From: Elmis aenea
Taxonomy: Eukaryota; Arthropoda; Insecta; Coleoptera; Elmidae
DNA: 64,000 nt
Assembly (NCBI GenBank): GCA_947652605.1
Contig: OX393579.1
Coordinates: forward strand, 39,686,970 to 39,750,969
Direction: 5' to 3'
In this document: piece by piece, positions 34,494 through 47,500 of the stretch
Layout of the letters: each line of letters opens with the position of its first letter
Numbering within the stretch: the stretch's first letter is position 1
The notes under the pieces: generated by a model
Seen by the model: only the letters and a program-made list of their open reading frames with translations
The model's database searches: none
Told to the model about the DNA's origin: nothing
Position numbers and translations under genes: made by a program

Positions 34494-36232
34494 CAGGGTG
34501 GACCAAATTTGAATGTTTTACGGGGTATCTCGGTTGCCGCAATAGATAGCGAAAATCTGATTTCAGTATCTTGGTCTATTTTATTAAGAAAATAATCAGA
34601 TTTTTTTATCGGATTCCATTTTGGCACTACAGACGAAAAATGAAATTTCATCATTTTTGAAAGTTTGCTATAACTTCTTTATTTATTAAATAAGAACAAA
34701 ATGTTATCTAGGTTTTTAATACAGATTTTTATGCTTAATTTAAAAACAAAAGTGTTTTTGGCCATCTTGACTTTCGAGATATGGAGTAAACTTATATATT
34801 TTTAAATGGAAACCCTAGTTGGCCATGACTTTATGTGAAAGAGTGTTTTTTTTAGCTTTTCAAAAATATATAGTTATACAGGGTGTTTCACTTTTCGATG
34901 GGCCACTACTGCTATCTCCGTAAATAATGAAAATACAAGGTTGGTTAAATGGGACAAAAGTTAGCTATTTAGGTGTGTATTTCAAACCAGATCTTGTTTT
35001 GTTTAAAAATTCCATGGCTTGCGTGATATAACGAAAAAACCGAAATCGATCAAAATTTTTAAACTTAAATATCTCGGCTATTGTTGCGAATACAGAAAAA
35101 CGTCTAAGGATTTTTTTTTGTAAATTTTGTTGTTTATAAGATGGCGATAGTCAATTTTTTTAAAATAAATTTCCGTGCGAGATATTTGACAAAACAACTT
35201 TTTTTTAAATGGCAGTCGTAGTAGGTGATGACTTAGATTTAAAGATAATTTTTTTCTCGTTACAATTATATAATATTTTGTATGTCTATTTTCAAAAATA
35301 AGCGAAATAACCTAAAAAAATGCAAAATCTTAGGGTAAAAACCAAGTAATATTCCAACACATTAAACTTTTCATAAAGTTCAAATTTAGCCATGTTCACA
35401 ATACCACAATAAACAGTTATAAAATACAAAAGAATACATGGATTTGCTTTAAAGTTAACAACAAATTAATGTACTTCGAAATGACGTTTAGTTGTTTAAT
35501 AATTGCAAACATCACTTGTTTACGAAATCATGGCTAGAGTGGTCGCAGCGAGAAGTGGACCGCGAGATGCGCAAAGAGAGGGGATCGCGATTGATATTTA
35601 GACTTTTCTTAAAACGTTGACTTTTAGTGGACTTAATTTGACTGCTGTGATTTACAGGTTATAACCACGTTGCTGAGACAGGCCGATGTTTTTAGGTGGT
35701 GCAGTAATAAACGCTTTGGACCAGTTTTGGTTTCTGCGTCACAGTTCACTTCTCGCTGCGACCACTATAACTTTGATGATCAAATGTTTACAAAACTGGC
35801 CATATCTCGGTTATTTTTTGCAACAAATATATAAAACTATATATTTTTGAAAAGCTAAAAAAATACTCTTTCACATAAAATCATGGCCAACTAGGGTTTC
35901 CATTTAAAAAAATGTAAGTTTACTCCATATCTCGAAAGTCAAGATGGCTAAAAATAATGTACTTTTGTTTTTCAATTAAACATAAAAATCTGTCTAAAAA
36001 ATCTATACAACATTTTGTTTTAATTTAATAAATAGAGAAGTTATAGCGAAATTTCAAAAATGATGAAATTTCATTTTTTGTTTGTAGTGCCAAACTGGAA
36101 TCCGATAAAAAAAATCTGATTGCATAGGCGTTATTTTCTCAAAAAAATAGCCCAAGAGACCGAAATCAGATTTTCGCCATCTATTGCGGTAACCAAGATA
36201 CCCCGCGAAACATTTGAATGTGGTCCACCCTG
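34494..36232. mobile_element. CAGGGTGGACC foldback family, copy 3
   Basis: The ends CAGGGTGGACCAAATTTG and ATGTGGTCCACCCTG are flanked by TA. The arms match copies 1 and 2. The left arm is replaced or interrupted from about 34880 by a segment starting CAGGGTGTTTCACTTTTCG, with no matching right end seen. A small inverted-repeat MITE lies at 35535-35768. Confidence 0.85.
35535..35768. mobile_element. GAGTGGTCGCAGCGAG inverted-repeat MITE
   Basis: GAGTGGTCGCAGCGAGAAGTG is mirrored by CACTTCTCGCTGCGACCACT. It interrupts the CATGGC..AACTTTGATGATC sequence that is continuous in copies 1 and 2 of the host family, so the insertion is recent relative to the host. Confidence 0.82.
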
Positions 36233-36429
36233 TACTCGGAACGGCACTGCCTGTCATCATAATAAATTCGTATAAATGAACATTCTGGAAATTCCTCAAA
36301 GAACAATAGCGCGGGTTCTTCTGAACCTTAAGAAACTTTTTCAGTTATGCATTGCAGGAAGAAATTTAAAACTTTTCTCTAAAGTTAAAAAGTATTCTTT
36401 TTTCCAGATATTTTTGTACTAAAAAAGTA

Positions 36430-36815
36430 GAATATCACGTTTTTCTGACAAGTACATAATAGGCTTTCAAAATTATTCGTTTGTTGATTGGGTGCCATGG
36501 AAACGACAAATTTGACAATAAGAATTTAGAAAATAAAAATTTATTTTATTATGTAAATGGCAAAAATTATTGCTCTGCCAATAAGAAATAATAAATTTGG
36601 TTGTCATAAAACAAAAACGGATCGAGCTAGGAAAAGTAATTGATTATCATTCGATTCCGCTTAAAAAGTTGCTACAGCAATGTCTGTGTACATTTAAAAT
36701 ATTTTATACTCCAAAATTTTCTCAGATACCGATTGAGATATTTCTAATTTCTCTTCGGATTAATGATGAACACCGAATTTAGCAACTTTGCCAAATTTAA
36801 ACTTTCACTCTAGTC
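36430..36815. repeat. Second copy of the window-start repeat
   Basis: GCCATGGAAACGACAAAT, GTCATAAAACAAAAACGGAT, CGCTTAAAAAGTTGCT and CAACTTTGCCAAATTTAAAC align with 110-560. Weaker relatives of the CTTTGCCAAATTTAAAC end occur near 41990 and 59620. Function unknown. Confidence 0.7.
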
Positions 36816-36817
36816 AT

Positions 36818-37475
36818 GCTAGAGGAGTACGAGGACGCGTTAAGGAATCAAGAACCTCAACTTCCACCGGTGCCATCCTCATGCCGGAACCTCATCCCTT
36901 CATCAACTATGATGAATGTAAGTCAAATTGTTTGTAACTTATGACATATTATTAAATATCTTTTTTATAGATCAAAACATAAGCGGCGAACAAGTCCATG
37001 CTGCAGGTGATAGAGTAAGAAGCGAAAGAGAGACAAATAGAAAGAGGTGAAAGAAATAGAGGAGGAGGTGAAGTAAGAGTTGGAGGAGGAGAAATAAGAG
37101 GTGGAAGAGAAGGAGGTACAGTAAGAGGTGGAAGAGAAGGAGGTACAGTAAGAGGTGGACGAGAGGGAAGTGAAGTAAGAGGTGGAGTAAGAGGCGGTAG
37201 AGATAATGAAGGAGGAGGAGGAGGAGGAAACAATCAAAGAAACAGAGGTGGAGGCAACAGAGGTGCAGGAAGCAGTTATAGAGGATGCGGAGATCGTGGA
37301 GGTGGAAGGGGTGGGAGGGTCCGTAGGCGATACAGGAAACGGGGCAGACAATGTGGCGAAACTATTACAAGTGATTTTGAATGTAAGATTGCTTCGGTAA
37401 CGCCGCATCAATTTCATTAATAAACTTTATTTTGCAGGAGCAGAACAACAACTATCAGAATAGAAGGGGCCGGGG
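36818..37475 (+). pseudogene. RGG-repeat protein gene or fragment with a frame change
   Basis: A possible first exon (36818-36917, ending before GTAAGT) encodes RGVRGRVKES..MPEPHPFINYDE. A following segment from 36971 reads QNISGEQVHAAGDRVRSERE before a TGA at 37048-37050. In another frame, 37019-37420 is open for 133 codons and rich in RGG (RGGREGGTV repeated, GNNQRNRGGGNRG). A possible last exon after 37437 encodes NNNYQNRRGRGG. AATAAA lies at 37510. RGG tracts usually bind RNA. One frame change between 37019 and 37050 separates the parts, so this is either a pseudogene, a mis-sequenced gene or a wrong exon model. No family recognised. Confidence 0.4.
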
Positions 37476-37519
37476 GGGGAAACTTTTATTAATTTTGTAA
37501 ATTTTTTTAAATAAATTTT

Positions 37520-38855
37520 TCGTTTAAATAGGTTCTTATTATTTACTTGTCTTATGATCTTTCACATAATAGCTAAATATTTGTTTTATCTCATCTTAAT
37601 GAATTGATACTTTTTGTCGTATGAAAGAACTCCAAATTAATTTTAATTAAAAGGCGTACTCTTTGTCCAATTTATTGTAATAATTTAAAATCCTCGTACT
37701 TTGTTTCGACAAATAAAAGCAAAACGACTCCAGATTTAGATTGAATTTAAAATATAAACGAACTATTAAACTTTGACACATTAGGCGTTAGTTATTCGAT
37801 TCATAATATTGATCGCATTTCAAGCTATTAAAATGCTTTCATGGCGTAGCTGTATGAAGCATCAATAGCGAGTACTGTAAAATTAAATTTTTTTGTGACT
37901 ACGCCACATAAAAACCTGTAGTATTTTATATGGATGCAAAGCTAAAATAAAGGCGGTCAAAAATATTAAATAAAAATGGGGTGTTTTATTTGAAATATAA
38001 AAGTTGCTATTAGTTCCAGAGAGGTGACTCACCCTGTATATTCGAAAATATTTTTATCGTATTTGGAAGAAAAAACCATATGAAATAGTGTTTGAATCAA
38101 CTTTCTATCTTAAACCGTTTAGCCACAATCGACCGATCCCACACTAATGACTCGCCTTTCATAACATCCAATTATGAGTTAAACGATAAAAAAAAATAAA
38201 ACAACTACTTGATACCAATATAAAATTTTTATTTTGTAATATAAAATAAACTAAAACTACAAATATACATATTTTGATTTAACGACTGTAATAATAAATA
38301 CGAAATTAAAAATGTCATGATTTAATCAAATATAAAGTATTATACAAATGTACATTTATATGAACCCTTACACATACGAGTGCCCAAAACATTAATAAAG
38401 TTTAATCGATATAAAAATTTGTAATAAAACATTTAAAAATTGTTGTTTATTACCTGGAACACATCTATCAAAATAAAACTGGAACTTTTAAAGACTTCAC
38501 TTTATACGTTAGGCTAGAAGTGTTGTCCTTAAACGGAGATATTTACTAGTTCGCAAATATTTACATATACTTTAAAGCTGATTATTATTTGAGGTTATAC
38601 CTAAAGCACCATAAATAAACTATATTAATAAAAAATTTGCTAACTACAATTTATACAATTGATTACTTCTATTAAATAGTCACAATTAAATACTAATCCA
38701 TGGACGTTTAAAAATTGAAGCTACTACTAAATTACTATACATTTTCTGATTTAATAAGCCTTATTAACTTTAGTTATAAAATGGATGACCACCAAATTAA
38801 AGCTGTTTTTTAAAAATAAAATTACATATTGGCATGGAATATTATTGTATTAACA
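37520..38855. other. AT-rich gap
   Basis: No gene is supported. There is a small inverted pair (ATGGCGTAGCTGTATGA / GTGACTACGCCACAT) near 37840-37910 and a solitary element end, GTGACTCACCCTGTATA, at about 38024-38040. Confidence 0.4.
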
Positions 38856-38858
38856 TTC

Positions 38859-39090
38859 GTCGTGGTGACTGCAATAGGTCGTATGTTATTTAATACTAAC
38901 TTTTCAGTAGAGACAAAAAACTACTTATTTCTGAAAATATTTATAGGATTTCTAATTGGCTATTTAAAATGCTATTTTAATTTGGACTTCATATAATATA
39001 GTTTGTAGCAGTGACTGTTTTGGTTACTAATATACCCAAAAACGAAAATTGATTTTTTTTGACATACGACCTACTGCAGTCACCACGACA
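38859..39090. repeat. Inverted-repeat MITE
   Basis: CGTCGTGGTGACTGCAATAG and GGTCGTATGT at the left are mirrored by ACATACGACC and TACTGCAGTCACCACGACAA at the right. Confidence 0.75.
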
Positions 39091-39705
39091 ATATTGTGCC
39101 CTAAACGTGATATCTAGGATACGTAGCTATCCAGTTTTTAAATTCAGACATTTTTGTCAAAGTTAGTTTTATAAATAAATAATTCAAAACGGTAGGCGAA
39201 ATACAGGCTGTCCCAGATATCATAACTATCGCAATATATTGTTTTAAAAATAAACGATGTATTCAAAGTGGTAATGGGATACCCTGTATATCAATTTGAT
39301 ATTAGTATTTCAACATAGAATTGAATCAAGCAACATGGCAATTTCAATGGTAAAATTTTAAAAGTTGTATAATATCTCCCCTAATTATTTTAGAAAAAAA
39401 GTTCATTTAGGTTTCTTGTAATGAAAAAAATTCTGTCAACAAATGTAGTTTTTCAGTAATTAAAAATTAAGAAAATGGCAAAAAACCGTTTTGAAAAAAA
39501 TCTATAGTGCCTTGGAATTATGCTATGACAACTGCCCAGCCTAATGTCACTTATACTGTCACTTTGATGAGAAATTTATTCCTAATTGTCGTTCATATTT
39601 TATCGTACATTTACTTTATACAATTAATTATGTTTCTATTGAAATGAAATCATATAATCTTGTTACAATAATAGAAATCTATGAAGATTACATGTAAACT
39701 TCACG

Positions 39706-40009
39706 CAGAGTTACCAGAGGTCTCGGATTTCGCGGGACTGTCCCGCTTTGTCGTTATTTGTCCCACGTCCCGCACACCCAACTTTATCACTTATTGATAT
39801 GACAGCAAATTTTTAATATTTTTGGACGATAAGAACATATCCTACAAAGTTTTGTGCAATATGGTGGTGGATAGACACTGTTTTAATAGAGGGTAGTAGG
39901 CTACTCATTAAGCATTATGTAAAAAACCCGTGGCTAAGTTTTTTTTTGTCGCAATGTCCCGTAAAGGAAATTTTTAAATCTGGTAACCCCTTATCCATGG
40001 GTAACCCTG
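39706..40009. mobile_element. 304-bp hAT element
   Basis: The left end is CAGAGTTACCAGAGG and the right end GGGTAACCCTG. The 8-bp duplication ACTTCACG is at 39698-39705 and 40010-40017. It splits the loop of the surrounding foldback. Confidence 0.88.
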
Positions 40010-40233
40010 ACTTCACGTCAAAGTGACAGATAAGTGACATAAGGATGGGCAGCTGTCGCAGCATAATTCCAAGGCACTACAGATTTTTGTCAAAACGGCG
40101 TTTTGCAATTATTTTGTTAATTTTTAATTACTGAAAAATAAAAATTAATATTGATTACATTTGTACACACAGATTTTTTTTCTCTACAAAAAACCTAAAT
40201 GCACTTTTATTCTAAAATAATCAGGGGATATAT

Positions 40234-40789
40234 CTGTGGTCGGCGGGAAAAAACACTTAAGTCAAAAAGTGTAATTTTTTTATTATTAACCTTATACCAT
40301 TCATATTGTTATGTTCTTATACTGGTAATTTGCAATTTCGGCACTTGTGTTTCCTGTTTATAATGTTAGTTCCATTTCACGTATTTTTATTAATCACATT
40401 TTTCCATTGCAATGAAATTTCGTGTAATCAAAAGATAATAAAAGTTATATTTAAAAATGAGTATTTATGTTTACTCCATTAATTTTTTTAAAATTCTACA
40501 TAAAAAATATATTTATTAAGAATAAACGAGTTAAACTGAATATATCCATTTGTTTACATTTGTGAAAAACTACTTAAGTTATTCTTATTTTATGCCAGTT
40601 TAAGTCAAGTATTTACTGTTTATTAAAAAATTTCATCATGTTGACATATGGTGATAATTTAATACTTAATTTTAAGTAAAATATGCCATACAAGTAAAAT
40701 TTAAACTCACATGATAATCAGTAAAATAAAAAAACGTTGCTCCTGAAAAATTGCACTTTTTGACTTGTGCTGTTTTCCACTGACCACAG
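40234..40789. mobile_element. CTGTGGTC inverted-repeat element
   Basis: CTGTGGTCGGCGGGAAAAAAC and AAGTCAAAAAGTG at the left are mirrored by CACTTTTTGACTTG and GTTTTCCACTGACCACAG at the right, with ATAT on both sides. It interrupts the right arm of the surrounding foldback. Confidence 0.78.
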
Positions 40790-41528
40790 ATATTATACAA
40801 CTTTTTTTTATCATTAAAATTGCTATAGTGCGTGATTCAATTCTACACCCTGTATACAGTCTTATTGACAACTAAATAAAAAAACAAAAGCGGTATTATT
40901 TGCATAAAAATGTTACAACAATCTTAAAATCCGGTTCAGAAGTTTGAATTATATACTAATATTCACGTTTTGATACTTCCCACCCCTAATAATAGATACT
41001 TATGATTAAAAATGTTAAAAATGAGGTAAAAAATTAATGAATTTGAGAACCCTTTATTTGGAAAGTTGTCGTAAAACTTTCCAATATATTTCTCTACATG
41101 GCACAAAACATTAAAGTTTAGTTGCCATTTAAATTTAACAACGCTAAAAGCCTCAAAAAGTTTAAAATTGACCACATTTACGGTTGAGGAATTTCTTGGC
41201 AGCTGTTTTTAAACTTTTTGAATTTGTTGTTTCATTTGGTATCAAGACAATAGTCACAGATCTTAGTTCACCTTTAAGGGTTAATCTCATGTAATATAAA
41301 TATAAAAACAAAGTTTACAGCTGGAATCAAGTTTAAAGGGTTTACTACACGGTTCATGAAAAACGAATTGCCAAATATCGAATATTATAATCGCTAAAAT
41401 GTAATATTTAACTGAGTATAACACTTTTGCGAAAAACTCCCTCCAACTGAAAACATAAAATATCACAAACATTTATAAACCTATCCTATTAAAAAAAATT
41501 ATACAGAAATTTAAGTGGGTTGGTTATA

Positions 41529-44500
41529 TTACTTAATATCATCTTCATTTATGTCTATATGTTTCTTAATGCTTTTTAGATAAACTTCTTTGATATGTCC
41601 ACAGTTGGTGTTAGTGGTCAGATCTAAGTATGTTTCAAGGGGTTGATAAAAATCCCGGTAAACATCACCTCCTAGCTGAAACTAAAACAGGAATCATACT
41701 ATGCAAAAGGCCCTGAACTGAATATTGGCAACAATGTGTAAAAAAAGTAAAAACATTTAAAACTTGCTCATGATAGGATAGACTGTTATAATCTATTTGT
41801 ATCAGCAAGCAGGTTTAACCATTCTGTCGTACTGGAGTGATAAAAACCTTGATACTTAAAAGTTACTATAGAATTAAAAAATATTTATAAATAAAAGTTA
41901 CATAAAAAAACTTTTCATATATTTTTAGTTTTCATGAGAATGTTTGCAGTTATCCAAAATATGTTTTGATATTGTATCAAATTTAGCAGCTTAGCCAAAT
42001 TTAAACTATCAGTCTATCTCTAATAATAAGTGACATTCCAATAGTTACCATTGAATTTGAATCAAGCTGCTTATGCAAATTAAATGTTAATAAAAATATT
42101 AGCTATGCTATACAGGGTGTCCCAGATAACATTTCCAGCATGGGGATTTCGCTTATTATTAGAGATACAGGTTTGCTTAAATTAGATGAGCTATTTTTAA
42201 GCTAAAATCAGTTTTTAAAGTACAAAATTTCTCGTGCTTTAGAAGTTATAGCAAGATATGAAAATGTAGATTTTTTTTTTCTTTTCCAACTTTTTGTCTT
42301 AATTCTTAGATCAATTTTATTTGGACTTTCATAAGGTTTTTTTAACGTAGAATGTATTTATTATTTTAGTTTTTTTTTTGCATTTTTCATTTTTGAGATA
42401 TAAACCCTAATTTAATTTTTTCTTATTGGCTGTCAAGTTGGCTATGGAAAAGTCAAATGTTTTTTTTCCTAGTGTAATATCACTGTCATAACTATTTTAA
42501 TAAATAACTCAGAAAATCAAGAAAAATCATATTTTACCAATTTTATTTCAAGTTAGCTGTGAAACATGAATTAACAATAATTAAATATGTCGGAGGAAAT
42601 CAATAATTATGAATGTATAATAATCTTAATTATAAAAAAATAACACTTTTTATAAAAAATGTTTAAACAGTTGTCCATTACATTCTAAACAAAATTGTGA
42701 TCTGCGTAGTGTCGATCTAATTGCACTGCGTATCTGTCTGCATTTAAGTTACGAAATGCAGTCTTTATTGCAAAGAATGTAGCACCTCAACATAGAATGT
42801 TTTCGTTATTTGTAAATGTTGTCATAATTAAAACAAAATTACTACAAACGCAATCGAATTAAACATCATTATAATATTCGAATAAATGATACCGCAGTCA
42901 AATGATACTGTTATTTGATATTTAATTGGTCGTTTATTGTTTTTTTTTTTCATAGACAGCTTGATGAGTGATTGGTAAAATACGATATGTCTTGATTTTG
43001 GGTGTTGTTTATTAAAATAGATATGACAAGTGATTTATCATTAGAAATTGGAGAACGAAGCACATTCAACTATTTCAAAGCTAACTTGACGGCCAATAAG
43101 AAAATATGAAATTAGGGTTAATATCTCAGAAGTAAAGTTATAAAAAAACTTAAAATTATAGTTACATTCTACATAAAAAATACCTCAAGAAAGTACAAAT
43201 AATGATTAAGACAAAAAAGTTGTGAGAAAAGTAGGACGAGAAATTTTGTACTTTTAAAAAGAGATTGTAGCTCCTTTCATACTTAAGAATCATTCATCTA
43301 ATCGAAGCAAAGCTGTATCTCTTGTAATAAGCGAGATCCCCGTGCTTGAAATGTTATTGAAAACACGGTATAGCATATACATTTGTTTGAAATACATTTT
43401 TTTCTACTCATGTATATGAAAGTTGTCATTTTCTCACTGCCTACCCTACATGAAAGTTTTACTTTCGTCTCTAGTGGCGAAATAAAACATTCGCCAGTAG
43501 TGGCAAAAATAATGTTACTGTCAATGTCAAAATCAAATTGTAAAATTTACGATGTTTTTTAACTTAAACTCATAATAAACTAAAATTGCGTTAAATTCTT
43601 ATCAAATAATTTAATTTTAATGTAGCATTTTATACAAAAGTGTAAGAATGGTTCAAAAATTAATATTAAATATACAGGGTGATTGATTGAGACCGGGACT
43701 TAAAAATATATGAAGAATGAAAAAGGATATGGATCTGAAATTTTGGTTATGACCATAATGGCATCTGATCTGTTTATTGAAAATATTTTCAATAGGGCGA
43801 CACTTCCAGAAATACCGGAAGTTGACGTCTACTTTTTTATTTTAAACACAATGGTATAGTTTTTATTGCATTTTTTGATTCAAAATGTTATTTTAGAGGG
43901 ACTTTTATTAGCATTCCCTATACCTAAGTGCAGTCAATTTTTAGATTTTTTGACTTTTTTAAAGAAAATTTGATTTTCTTCGTAATGCTTAATATTATCT
44001 AACGCCGCTATTTTTGAAGAAAAAACGTTTAAATTTAGATCATGCCTAGAAGAAACCTTGGAGTACATCCTGGAATTTTTGCAATCGATGCATTACTTAC
44101 AGGGTGTCCAAAATTTAATTTTCTTTTAATACAACTTGAGATCACTAAAACTCGTTTTTTTAAAATACAATGCCCAATCTTTTTTTTTCATTTTCTAATG
44201 CAAAATTACATTCTGCATCAATCTGTATTAGCGTTTCCTATACCTATATGCAACAATTTTCGAGTTATTAAGAATTTTTGATAAAGTTAAAAGAAATTGA
44301 AAATTTTAAATAGTAAGCCTTGGAAATGACAACACATGCCAATATTAATAACTGTAAAGGTCCACACACACCAGCGCGATCTCGAAGCGGGCGCGGCCGC
44401 GGTCACGATAATTGGTAACCATGGTTACTTACTTACATAACCAGGTTACTAATTATCGTGACCGCGCCTGCGACCGCGTCGAAAACGTGCCGCTGTGAGT

Positions 44501-47500
44501 TGACCTTAAACCACTTTTATTGCGTTTGTCTGAAGTATCCATGAAAACGGAAAATCAAGGGTATTCAAACACGAATATTTTGAACTTATTTTATATTCAT
44601 GAAGAATGTCACAATATTTTTGAAAGAACTTGCCGTTTGTTCAGTGAGAGGTATCCTCATTTGAATGTAACGACCAGACAGAAATTTCAAGGAATAGAAT
44701 CAAATTTTTTGCAATTTAGAAGAGTGAAATCTGTTAGTATTCGACCTAAGCGTGTGACAAATTAAGAAACTAACGAAGTTAACATCCTGGGATATTTTAA
44801 TGACCATCCTCAGCGGTCAATTCGATTGGCAGCGCAAGACTCGGGGTTAACATACTATGCTGTACAAGCTACATTAACAATGCACAACTATTCATTCTCA
44901 CTTTCAATTACCTTCTGAAATTGTCCATGAATGTAAAATAAATTCAAAATATCCGTGTTTGAATATTCTTGATATTCTATTTTTATGGATACTGCAGACA
45001 AACTTCATAAAAGTGGTATACAGTTATTAATATTGGCATTTGTCGTAATTTACAAGGCTCACTATTTAAAAATGCAATTTCCTTCAACTTTATCAAACAT
45101 TCTTAATAACTCGAAAATTGTTGCAGATAGGTATAGGAAACGCTAATACAGATTGATGAAGAATGTAATTTTGCATTAGAAAATGAAAAAAAAGTTTGGG
45201 CATTGTATTTGAAAAAAACGAGTTTTAGTGGTCTGAGGTTGTATTAAAAAAAAAATTAAATTTTGCACACTCTGTAAATAATGCATCGATTGCAAAATTC
45301 CAGGACGTATTCCAAGGTTTCTTCTAGGCATGGTCTATATTTAAGCGTTTTTTCTTCAAAAATGGTTAGATAATATTAAGCATCACGATGAAAATCAAAA
45401 GATTTTCAAAAAAGTCCAAAAATCTAAAAAGCCGCTGCACTTAGGTATAGGGAATGCTAATAAAAGCCCTCTAAAATTACACTTTGAATCCAAAAATGCA
45501 ATAAAAAATGGACCGTTGTATTTGAAATAAGAAAGTAGACGTCAACTTCCGGTATTTCCGGAAGTGTCGCCATATTGAAAATATTTTCATTAAACAGATC
45601 AGATGCCATTATGGTCATAACCAAAATTTCAGATCCATAACCTTTTTCATTCTTCATATATTTTTAAGTCCCGGTCTCAATCAATCACCCTGTGTATCGT
45701 TTGCAGGTTATAATTTTATTTATGTCAATGTCAGTGTGGTTGTGTCGCTATGGAAATGAAATGATTAATTAATACTTTATACTTAATAATTATCATTTAG
45801 TTCGTTTACATTAAATTTCGTTCTATAATATAATTTTAAATTCGTAGAAAAAATAGCATTTACGACTCGAGATGAAATCAGTTTTTTTCCGTTCGTGAAT
45901 AAATCTCACCTCACGAAAAAAGCTGGACTTTCATCTCTTGTTGTAAAATATACTATTTTTCACAGATTAAACGGAGTGAGCTTCTTCATTTCGTTAACAT
46001 GGCTGTAAGCGGTTTTTCAATCTTTTTATTATAGTAAAAGGTAGCGAACTGTTGGTACCAGAGCTGTGGAGTCGGAGTTTAGGAGAAATTTCTGGTCAGT
46101 GGAGTCGGAGTCGGAAAAAATGTACCGACTCCGACTCCGAGTACAATAAAAAATTGCGAGGTGGTCCTTTGCCGCAAAATTTAAATTCAATTTTTAAATA
46201 GTTTTTTTATGTTTATAATTTGTTTTCCTATATTACACACCATAAAATGTCTTAGTATTTAATTTGGTCAGAGTCGGAGTCGAACCACTAAAGTTATCAG
46301 GAGTCGGAGTCGACTTTTTTTTTCCCGACTCCGCAGCCCTGGTTGGTACAACCTATTAAACTTATTCAAACTTAAATTTAAATAAAACGTTAATTAATTC
46401 TCACAAACCTCTTCAAATGCTCTGTAAATAGCCTGAAAGGCACGCTGCTTCCCAGAATGAAAAAATCCCCTAGATCCATGTAACACCGATATTCCATACT
46501 TTTCCGCACTTTTGCACGTGCTCATATACATACAGTGGTCTGCTCTAAAGTTATATCTACAAGGATAAACGTATAATTTATCTGAAAAAAAAAGTTGCAC
46601 ATATTATGAAAAGAACCACATACTGGTAAAAAGATTTTCAAACCTGGATGATAATGGAATATGATGTTAATAATATCTTGATCCCCAAAAGTAATTTGCA
46701 GCTTATACTTTTTATATATTGGTACAACATATTCTACCCACTGAAATGCCCGCATTCTCGTTAAATTCATCAACATTACACCAGAATTAACACCTAAAAA
46801 TTAAATAAGAGCTTTATATACATAAATTATTATTTTTTATGGAACTAACGGCATTCAGTTTATAACTACATAATTTTTTTCTATCACAGATAATTGAAAA
46901 CACTAATTTTGGTAGCCAATTTCTATCAACTAACATATATTTGCATGTAGTCAATAAGTTGCAAGTTCACATATTACCTAATTTTCCATAGAAGGGATGT
47001 CTTGCAAATCTATTGTACCAACCCACATTAGGATCTTCATGTTCAGGTGCTAACGCTGTCATCTGACTAGAATTCATTAATTTAAAATGCCGCCAGACAT
47101 CTTCAACTGGTGAAAAAAATAAAACGTCTGTGTCTACGTACAAAATCGAGTCGAAGTTTTTTAGTACAGTCTGAAATTTAAAAAAATTATTATACCTACA
47201 TCCAAACACTTATTTAAATGGGGCAAAAAATAAGTATTGTCATAACAGTAGGAGGTGACTTGTGATACAATTTTAAGTAAACATTTTAAATACACCAAGA
47301 CCCGATTATCAGCCAATAAACAAAAATAAATAAGACCTTTTTGTCAGTTTAAATTAAAAATAAATAAGATGATAGTTACTTTTGATCAAAGAAGGGCCAA
47401 TTATCAGGCTAGCAAGATAATAAAATAAATAAATTATTTGTTAGTTATTACCCTAATGTGAAATCACCCTTTAAATCAGTTTTTTCAATCAACCTGTGTG

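Larger units (their letters stand above)
39313..40855. mobile_element. Foldback hosting a hAT and a second inverted-repeat element
   Basis: AGAATTGAATCAAGCAACAT, AAAGTTGTATAATATCT and AGTGCCTTGGAATTATGCTA on the left are mirrored on the right, ending in the CACCCTG/TA type end. Two younger insertions are nested within (39706-40009 and 40234-40789). Confidence 0.78.
43675..45692. mobile_element. Composite element: CAGGGTGATTGATTG outer part with inner CAGGGTGTCCAAAA part
   Basis: The outer ends are CAGGGTGATTGATTGAGACC and GGTCTCAATCAATCACCCTG. The arms contain CCGGAAGTTGACGTCTAC and its complement. The inner segment 44102-45277 has its own CAGGGTGTCCAAAA-type ends. The same inner/outer junction (ATCGATGCATTACTTA next to CAGGGTGTCC) recurs at 27.9 and 63.5 kb. 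Confidence 0.88.

Noticed and set aside
36965..37417. 150-codon minus-strand frame rich in Ser/Thr/Pro, and a proline-rich frame in the same place
   Set aside because: Both are antisense shadows of the purine-rich RGG tract; low complexity and no family motif.
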